A model generated the notes under the pieces. The model worked only from the letters and a program-made list of their open reading frames with translations, searched no databases and was not told the origin of the DNA. From assembly GCA_034401795.1 (NCBI GenBank), contig CM067370.1, forward strand, positions 58,573,295 to 58,637,294: 64,000 nucleotides of DNA, in the 5' to 3' direction. Position 1 is the stretch's first letter; the number at the start of each line of letters is the position of its first letter. The translations under genes were made by a program, and so were the position numbers. This document shows positions 56,782-64,000 of the stretch, in pieces. Source of the stretch: Chaetoderma sp. LZ-2023a (taxonomy: Eukaryota; Mollusca; Caudofoveata; Chaetodermatida; Chaetodermatidae).

Positions 56782-58439
56782 TACACCTGTGCAAAAGATA
56801 AGCACCAGCAAAAACAATAGAATGTAGAAACATGATGGTACAACTAGGCCGCCATACTTTTTGTCCCCGCGTTAGCTGACATAATTCCAAGTACGAAATG
56901 CACATGCATGCATGACTTCACGCCGCTTGATGTCCGTGCGTGGCGGGAAACAGCACACGTGTTCAGTTATGTAAAAGTCCAGTTTGAGGTGTAGAACATT
57001 ACATACAGATTTAGGCGACAAGATTAGGAATTTTGTGTTCATGACCATGGTTTATTTGTACAGAGAGAATTAGCTCTTGATTGTGAACCGCTATGGCAAG
57101 ACGAAGGTTAAGTGATCGTGTGAAATGGCAAATCATAGGCATGCATACCACTGGTGTCATGCAGAGAGATTGGCAGACAGCTGAACATTAACCATACTGT
57201 AATCAGTCGTTTGATTGCAAAACATGGGCAAACTAACGAGGTGAAGGACAGGCCTAGATCTGGAAGACCGAAGAAGACTACTGCCCGTGATGATCGAGCC
57301 CTAGTACGCCTTGTTAGGAGATCTCCATTCACCAACAGCAGAGTGCTCAGCCAGCAATGGGAAACGCGCAATAGAGTGTCAATGTCTACCGTCAAAAGGA
57401 GACTGTATGCTGCTGGCATGAAAGCTAGGAGACCTGTCAGACGTCCTCTCCTCACTGCACACCACAAAGAGGAGCGTCTGAGGTGGTGCAACGAAAGAAG
57501 ACACTGGAACATGAGATCCTGGAGACGGGTACACTGGTCCGATGAAAGTCGGTTCCTGCTTCATGCCACAGATGGTCGAACTCGTGTATGGAGGTCCAGA
57601 CGCACGGCGTACGACCAACGTAACATCATGGAAGAAGTTCTATTTGGTGGAGGTTCCGTTATGATATGGGGGTGCATCTCATTTGATTGTAAGCTGGATC
57701 TGTTGACTGTACCTGGAACACTAAATGGACAAAGATATCAAGATTCCATACTGGATAGAGTTGTGGTCCCTCATTTTGTAAATCATGCACCTGGAACCCA
57801 CCCTATATTCATGGATGACAACGCCCGACCACATCGTGCTAGAGCTGTGCATGAATACCTCCGCCAGAATGCCATCGAAACCCTACCATGGCCAGCAAGG
57901 AGCCCTGACATGAACCTATTGAGCATATCTGGGACATTCTGGGAAACATGGTGAGAAGGAGGGATCCTCCTGTGCAGAACCTACAGGAATTAACAGACGC
58001 ACTCCATCTTGAATGGCAACGAATACCACAATGGCGTATCAGTCGGTTGGTGACCAGCATGAGACGTCGTGTCCAGGCCGTCATCCAGGCACAAGGTGGA
58101 TATACCCAGTATTAATAATGACAGTCTCAAACTCGTGCACAGATGTTAAACTTCGTTTTCAGACACCATTAATGACAATCTAGCCACGTGTGTCAACTGT
58201 AGGGCAATAGTTGTCAGTTGTGTCAACGTAACCATATTCAGGCCTCGTTTTCAAGTTCAAACAAAAACATACAGTGTTTCCCCACCATCATAATCAGCAT
58301 TCCTCTAGTTGCATTATTACCTCTTGCACTAAGATGGATGGGTACATAAATGTTTATGCTATTGCTTTCTTCATATCACATGAATATACCCTCGCATGTG
58401 CGTAAAAATAGGGTGGTGCTTAACTTTTGCACAGGTGTA
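56782..58439 (+). mobile_element. Tc1/mariner transposon, copy 1 (1658 bp)
   Basis: Terminal inverted repeats TACACCTGTGCAAAAG(A/T)TAAGCACCA at both ends, flanked by TA target duplications (56780-56781, 58440-58441). One gene inside. It is about 99% identical to copy 2 by eye. Confidence 0.95.
57093..58115 (+). pseudogene. Tc1-like transposase, two frameshifts
   Basis: Start ATG at 57093 (MARRRLSDRVKWQIIGMH). A two-base loss near 57152 (GGT-GTC versus GGTATGTC in copy 2) breaks the frame, which then reopens from the Met of MSCREIGRQL. Domains: paired-type HTH (REIGRQLNINHTVISRLIAK), GRPRS-like hook (RPRSGRPKKT), catalytic HWSDESRF and FMDDNARPHRA. A one-base loss near 57914 precedes the catalytic Glu of the 'SPD-NPIEHIWD' box, so the last ~65 codons are out of frame. 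DD34E-type spacing is implied. Confidence 0.95.
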
Positions 58440-58441
58440 TA

Positions 58442-59218
58442 TATTCCTCAACATTTCCGCAAATATAGTTTATATATTACTAAAACCGATGAAGAGAATC
58501 CCATTATAAAAACGCAATTCGCAATTTTATTGCGATAGAGTTGGATGACAGCGAGAAAAACAGTCAACTTATGACGTCATACACCTTCATCCGGGAATAG
58601 AAATTTAACCCATGTACCACATATTTAAATAACGAAGATATATATTTCTAATTTGAGCACAGATCTTACAATTATATTTTTGAAAACATTACGGTCTGTA
58701 GATTCATTTTATACACAGTAGTATAGAGGGTCTGGTGATTCCCTTTAAAATAACTCCCGGAAAGAGAGCCAGTAAAAGCTGATAAACTGGAAACGGAATT
58801 AGCTATCTATCCAGATCTAACAGACCCAGACAACACCTCTCAAACCGGAAGTGAAAGCACTACTACCGGCATAGATAAAACAAAAACGGAACCAGAAACG
58901 GTAGTTGGAAGTTAAGCCGGAACTCCCAAATTTTATTTTAGAGTAAGGGGTCCCAAGGAGCCACAGACTCCAGGTGCCATGAGGAACACTCTAACTAATT
59001 ATTGTCATGCCGAATGTCATTTGGATCGCGGTCGAGATCCTCCGCTTCGCTATGGGCTCGATAAAAATCGCCTATTTGTAGCCCCGCCTTCTAATAGGAT
59101 ATGGGCTGTAACCCAGGGTTGGCAGCAATTTCCCAGTGCGGGAAATACCAGTAAATACTGCCCCAGGAAATACTCCAAAAAGCATGAAACACTGAGAAAT
59201 ACTGGGAAATACTCTAAT
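58442..59218. other. dispersed repeat and a short coding-like tail
   Basis: 58665-58745 matches 14925-15000. Bases 58758-58914 keep an open frame, ERE-PVKADKLETELAIYPD then a Thr/Ser/Glu-rich end and TAA, that looks like a protein C-terminus but is unrecognised; it could belong with the decayed block at 53.6-56.0 kb. Confidence 0.4.
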
Positions 59219-59816
59219 CAGGGTTGGGGTCAATTCCGATTGGAATTGGAAATGATCAGTCAATTCCAATTCAATTCCGGAATTGGAATTGGAATTGATA
59301 ATTCTGAGGACTCAGGAATTGGAATTGATAAATTTTAAGACACCAGAATTGGAATTGGATTTGGAATTGATATTTTGAATTTACCAGAATTTATAAATTA
59401 CAATTCAATTCCAATCAATTCCAGTAATATTTGTCATAGATTTACTGAACATTGTTGGCTATAAAATGTACATGTAATATCTGTAAATTATACACTGCTC
59501 TTTATATGCCCTTAATGCATTTCACCCTAAATGATCTATATGATACTATTTACCACATTTCATTCTATATGCAGGTTAATGATAATTTATGCCAGCTGTT
59601 ATTAGATGCTTTCTTGAATATTTTACAATTTATTTGACTGAATACTTTTTGTCTCCTATGGCTGCAACAGTTTCCATTAAAATAAATTTTAACAACTTAG
59701 TTATGTTTGGTTTGAAGATTAGAATTTGAGATACTGATAATTCAGTGATGAGCAAGTTAGCCCTTAACCCTTTAACATCTAAGCCGGCCAAACCCCTTCT
59801 GCAATGAGTTTGAGAA

Positions 59817-59940
59817 ATGTGCATTGGCAGGCCAATGGAAGACTATTTTGAAAATTTACCCCTGGAGTGGCTAGCTGGATAACTGAGCCAGTAATTCCAG
59901 TGGTAAATTTTCAACAATTATCTCTCTGAATTGACAAAAT
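59817..59940. repeat. diverged near-palindromic hairpin repeat, copy 4
   Basis: TTGAAAATTTACCCCTGGAG pairs with CCAGTGGTAAATTTTCAA around GGATAACTGAGCCA. The outer arms are degraded. The left flank (CTAAGCCGGCCAAA, CCTTCTGCA) matches that of copies 1 and 5. Confidence 0.72.
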
Positions 59941-60734
59941 AAAGCTTGATAAATGCTATGAACTTTAATACATTATTGAATTAACACAATTCTCCATGAC
60001 CAGTGACCAATTAAGCCTTTTATCCTATATGAGCTTTGTCCCTACTTTATTCAATCAAAGCCACTGATCTTGAACTTATTTCATTCTGCATTCCCTGGAA
60101 ACAGGGTTTCATCTCTATGAAATCATGCCATCTTTAAAATCATACAAATTAGTTAAAATGATTTCAAATATATAAGCTAGAACCAAGATAACCAAACTGT
60201 GTTAAAATTATTCATCAATATGTTAGCAAGTGTTCAGTAAAATAATAACTATCATCTGCATGGAATGAAATGGGTGAAGGAAGCAGATAATTGCCCTGTA
60301 ATTATACCCTCCTACATAACAAAGGAATCATTGAACAAACCCTCAGTGGAATGTCTCAGCTTTTAAAACACAGACACCTAGACTAAAGGTGTTATTCAAA
60401 CTCTACATACATGTGCTCAGTACTCTCACTCAGTACTGTACTATATACATTGTATTCTAATGCTTTTTAATGCAAACATTTAAATAGCAAGGTTTACATG
60501 TATCTATAATAATTAGACACATGTGGCATTAACCTTTAGTCATATTCATCAGAAAAAACTGGGCATTACGGTATAATTAAGTCAAATGAACTAAAAATAA
60601 GATCTGCTGAATGTTGACTTTTTGGACAATAATTTGACTAAAAGATATAACTACCTATTGGCAACAACAATTTTTATTCTAATTGTTTTAAAGATTAACG
60701 AAGAAGCCAGCCAAAAATGCCTTCTGCACTGCTC

Positions 60735-60862
60735 TTGAGGAAGGATCACATGCATGCTAAGACAATATTTTTGAAAACTTACCAGTGGAATGACTGATTC
60801 CATAACTGAGCCAGTCATTGCGCTGTTAAATTTGAAAGTCTTCTCTTATCCTGGGCATTTGC
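60735..60862. repeat. diverged near-palindromic hairpin repeat, copy 5
   Basis: TTTTTGAAAACTTACCAGTG pairs imperfectly with CGCTGTTAAATTTGAAAG around CCATAACTGAGCC. The left flank has CCAGCCAAAAATGCCTTCTG and the right flank GGGCATTGAAAGGTTAA, suggesting the complete element has TTAACC(C)TTT ends. Confidence 0.72.
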
Positions 60863-60908
60863 TAATGATAAATCTAGTCTTTCTTTGCCAATCTTGGGCA
60901 TTGAAAGG

Positions 60909-61265
60909 TTAAAATATAACAATATTGATCTCAAGTAGACATTGGTATGGAATTGGACTCAATGGATCTGGGTTATGTATTAACCCTCTTCCCGCCTCAT
61001 TCTGAGATATAACATTCAAGCGAATTGCTATGGATCTCATCATTGGAGAGTAGAGATTCTTGAAGAAGCCTTCAGTCACTCTGTAGCCACAATGCACAGC
61101 AAACATAGGCTGTAAAAATTTCATCCCACTACGCTTCCCTTCAGAGAAGGAAAGAGCAATAGTAATGCAAGGAGGTAGGTTGTAATGTAGTAACAAGCAT
61201 TCTGTAAGTATTGCTTGGCAATACATGTCCCCTACCTGGTGATATAAATCGTTAGAGATTGACAC
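60909..61265 (-). CDS. unidentified 118-codon frame inside the hAT-type element
   Basis: An open minus-strand frame (MSISNDLYHQVGDMYCQAIL...) with no recognised motif. It overlaps a ~40 bp direct repeat at its 3' end. It could be chance or a fragment of captured host sequence. Confidence 0.25.
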   Translation of the reverse strand: MSISNDLYHQVGDMYCQAILTECLLLHYNLPPCITIALSFSEGKRSGMKFLQPMFAVHCGYRVTEGFFKNLYSPMMRSIAIRLNVISQNEAGRGLIHNPDPLSPIPYQCLLEINIVIF

Positions 61266-62060
61266 TCAAAAACTTCATTAAAAATTGTCAAAAGCAGCTG
61301 AAATTCGAACTTGATCTGTAACTTCTCATAACATAGCAATAAACCAAGTTTTAGTTATATATGGTGAAGGAGAACGAAAGTCTTGAAAGCTGATATGTTT
61401 GCATTTCATAAGTCGAAAGGGGACATAACTCCATCCAAAAAATTACGCAAATGCCTGAAACCCAAACTTGGTCTGTAATTTTGCATAATAAAGTAATGTA
61501 CCAATTCTCAGTTGAATATCTTGAAAGACTGCAGGAAAAAGGGCGGGAAAACTAATATTTTTCGTATTTCATAGGTTGAAAGGGGTCATAACTCTATAAA
61601 AAATTTACGCATAGGCCTGAAACTTGAACACGGTCTGTAACTTCTCATAACAAAGTAATGTAGCAATTCTCAGTATAGCTTGAAAGACTGCGAAAATAAG
61701 GGTGGAAAACTACTATTTTTCATATTGCATACGTCGAAAGTGGGCATAACTCCTTGAAAAATTGACGAAAATGTCTGAAAGTCGAACTTGCTCTGTAACT
61801 TCTCATACCAAAGCAATGTAGGAATTCTCAGTATAATATCTTGAAAGACTGCCAAAGAAAGTGCGGAAAACTAATATTTTTCGTATTTCATGTCAAAAGG
61901 GGGCATAACTCTATGAAAAATGTATGCATACGCCTGAAACTCAAACTTGGTCTGTAACTTCTCATAACAAAGCAATATACCCATTCTCAGTTGAATACCT
62001 TGAAGGACTGCGGAAAAAAAGTACGGAAAACCAACTGCGACAGACAAACTGAGTGCAAAC
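61265..62060. repeat. ~158 bp tandem array, five units
   Basis: Anchor CTTGGTCTGTAACTTCTCAT with AAAGGGG(A/T)CATAACTC and CAATTCTCAGT(T)NAATATC and TTGAAAGACTGC words recurs near 61310, 61470, 61630, 61790 and 61945. The array ends GCGACAGACAAACTGAGTGC and is followed by a C run of ~11 near 62080. Confidence 0.85.
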
Positions 62061-62351
62061 CTACAGTTCACCCCCCACCCCCCCCCCCCCCAGTTTTACC
62101 GGTAGGGGACTAATAACAATATTGATCTCAAGTAAACATTGGTATCGAATTGGACTTGGAACTGATCAAATGGAATTGGAATTGAACTTGTCTGGGTGGA
62201 ACTGGAATTGGAATTGATTAAAATGAATCGATGTGGAAACGGAATTGGAATTGATAAAATGAATTGACGTGGAATTGGAATTGACTCCATCCCTGACTCC
62301 AATACTCATCAGAATTTTAAATAAATATCTTAGATATATTAATGAAAGGTG

Positions 62352-62352
<1 letters not shown>

Positions 62353-62413
<61 letters not shown>
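62353..62413. repeat. (AT)n microsatellite
   Basis: About 61 bases of AT directly abutting the left end of Tc1 copy 2, which uses TA targets. Confidence 0.95.
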
Positions 62414-62418
<5 letters not shown>

Positions 62419-64000
62419 CTGTGCAAAAGTTAAGCACCAGCAAAAACAATAGAACGTAGAAACATGATGGTACAACTAGGCTGCCATACTTTTTGTCCCC
62501 GCGTTAGCTGACATAATTCCAAGTACGAAATGCACATGCATGCATGACTTCACGGCGCTTGATGTCCGTGCGTGGCGGGAAACAGCACACGTGTTCAGTT
62601 ATGTAAAAGTCCAGTTTGAGGTGTAGAACATTACATACAGATTTAGGCGACAAGATTAGGAATTTTGTGTTCATGACAGTGGTTTATTTGTACAGAGAGA
62701 ATTAGCTCTTGATTGTGAACCGCTATGGCAAGACGAAGGTTAAGTGATCGTGTGAAATGGCAAATCATAGGCATGCATACCACTGGTATGTCATGCAGAG
62801 AGATTGGCAGACAGCTGAACATTAACCATACTGTAATCAGTCGTTTGATTGCAAAACATGGGCAAACTAACGAGGTGAAGGACAGGCCTAGATCTGGAAG
62901 ACCGAAGAAGACTACTGCCCGTGATGATCGAGCCCTAGTACGCCTTGTTAGGAGATCTCCATTCACCAACAGCAGAGTGCCCAGCCAGCGATGGGAAACG
63001 CGCAATAGAGTGTCAATGTCTACCGTCAAAAGGAGACTGTATGCTGCTGGCATGAAAGCTAGGAGACCTGTCAGACGTCCTCTCCTCACTGCACACCACA
63101 AAGAGGAGCGTCTGAGGTGGTGCAACGAAAGAAGACACTGGAACATGAGATCCTGGAGACGGGTACACTGGTCCGATGAAAGTCGGTTCCTGCTTCATGC
63201 CACAGATGGTCGAACTCGTGTATGGAGGTCCAGACGCACGGCGTACGACCAACGTAACATCATGGAAGAAGTTCCATTTGGTGGAGGTTCCGTTATGATA
63301 TGGGGGTGCATCTCATTTGATTGTAAGCTGGATCTGTTGACTGTACCTGGAACACTAAATGGACAAAGATATCAAGATTCCATACTGGATAGAGTTGTGG
63401 TCCCTCATTTTGTAAATCATGCACCTGGAACCCACCCTATATTCATGGATGACAACGCCCGACCACATCGTGCTAGAGCTGTGCATGAATACCTCCGCCA
63501 GAATGCCATCGAAACCCTACCATGGCCAGCAAGGAGCCCTGACATGAACCTATTGAGCATATCTGGGACATTCTGGGAAACATGGTGAGAAGGAGGGATC
63601 CTCCTGTGCAGAACCTACAGGAATTAACAGACGCACTCCATCTTGAATGGCAACGAATACCACAATGGCGTATCAGTCGGTTGGTGACCAGCATGAGACG
63701 TCGTGTCCAGGCCGTCATCCAGGCACAAGGTGGATATACCCAGTATTAATAATGACAGTCTCAAACTCGTGCACAGATGTTAAACTTCGTTTTCAGACAC
63801 CATTAATGACAATCTAGCCACGTGTGTCAACTGTAGGGCAATAGTTGTCAGTTGTGTCAACGTAACCATATTCAGGCCTCGTTTTCAAGTTCAAACAAAA
63901 ACATACAGTGTTTCCCCACCATCATAATCAGCATTCCTCTAGTTGCATTATTACCTCTTGCACTAAGATGGATGGGTACATAAATGTTTATGCTATTGCT
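62414..64000 (+). mobile_element. Tc1/mariner transposon, copy 2 (cut by window end)
   Basis: Left inverted repeat TACACCTGTGCAAAAGTTA at 62414, inserted into the AT run. By comparison with copy 1 the right end should fall about 75 bases beyond the window. Only about ten single-base or small differences from copy 1 were noticed over the shared length. Confidence 0.95.
62725..63749 (+). pseudogene. Tc1-like transposase, one frameshift
   Basis: An open frame from the ATG at 62725 through MSCREIGRQLNINHTVISRL, RSGRPKKTTARDDRALVRLV, VHWSDESRFLLHATDGRTRV and FMDDNARPHRARAVHEYL, to SPDMN. There a single base is missing near 63550, in front of the codon for the third catalytic acid, giving 287 residues and a wrong C-terminus. 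The normal end (VQAVIQAQGGYTQY) is readable in the next frame to the TAA at 63749. The N-terminal half is intact, unlike copy 1. Confidence 0.96.

Larger units (their letters stand above)
59219..62295. mobile_element. hAT-type DNA transposon (3.08 kb), non-autonomous
   Basis: Inverted ends CAGGGTTGGGGTCAATTCC (59219) and CAGGGATGGAGTCAATTCC (complement, ending 62295), then GGAATT-rich subterminal regions on both sides. The flanking 8-mers ACTCTAAT (59211-59218) and ACTCCAAT (62296-62303) differ at one base, as an aged 8 bp target duplication would. No transposase. Inside are two hairpin repeats, a tandem array and a ~40 bp direct repeat (60914-60960, 62106-62153). Confidence 0.85.

Noticed and set aside
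57108-58084. Minus-strand frames inside Tc1 copies 1 and 2
   Set aside because: Both copies give the same antisense frames because the DNA is nearly identical; they lie opposite the transposase and have no homology.
61265-62060. CRISPR-like array
   Set aside because: Units are ~158 bp, degenerate and without distinct spacers, in animal DNA; it is a satellite-type tandem array.
51438-64000. PP2C catalytic exons of the PPM1D-like gene on the minus strand
   Set aside because: No DGH/GDS-type metal-binding boxes with splice signals were recognised; they may be beyond the window.

Overview
This is nuclear DNA of an animal with a repeat-rich genome. The mix of short exons in very long introns, DIRS, Penelope, CR1-like, hAT and Tc1 elements, and many repeats opening with a 'GCTCACCTGGCC' hairpin and closing with 'GGGCCTCTTGTTT' points to a lophotrochozoan, most likely a bivalve mollusc. 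That assignment is inference; no rRNA or mitochondrial marker is present.

Host genes are few. Two + strand exons (6255-6383 and 25197-25235 with a poly(A) signal) read as the C-terminus of the GPN-loop GTPase GPN3, separated by an 18.8 kb intron packed with transposons. The long minus-strand last exon at 51410-49581 carries the final PP2C motif of a PPM1D/WIP1-like phosphatase plus a ~560-residue disordered tail. A minus-strand reading frame at 41881-39660 encodes an uncharacterised protein with FEN/PIN-like acidic motifs and a C-terminal CXC cysteine cluster; it is broken by one frameshift and probably multicopy.

Layout. 1-2735: rotted DIRS copy with a nested LINE/SINE insertion. 4230-5160: ~200 bp tandem array. 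6802-7335: CR1/jockey-like LINE tail. 7421-14450: near full-length DIRS retrotransposon with inverted terminal repeats, internal complementary region, Gag (apparently spliced), RT, RNase H and tyrosine recombinase. 15055-22018: three copies of one endonuclease-type LINE, one of them inserted into a 'hairpin-ended' repeat. 22725-25108: hAT-type element with 8 bp target duplication. 26270-26605, 32123-32612 and 46080-47900: Penelope-like fragments. 28999-38605: head-on pairs of hairpin-ended repeats with tandem cores of different unit length. 46297-47734: hAT-type element splitting a Penelope fragment. 53060-56030: strand-asymmetric, purine-rich, decayed Lys/Glu-rich coding-like DNA. 56782-58439 and 62414-end: two almost identical Tc1/mariner copies sharing one inactivating frameshift. 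59219-62295: a third hAT-type element.

The genes do not form an operon or pathway. What links the window is layered transposition: target-site duplications, one empty paralogous site and nested copies allow much of the order of insertion to be read. The least explained signals are the hairpin-ended repeat family with interchangeable tandem cores, a 131 bp near-palindromic hairpin repeat present about five times, and the purine-rich block at 53.6-56.0 kb.
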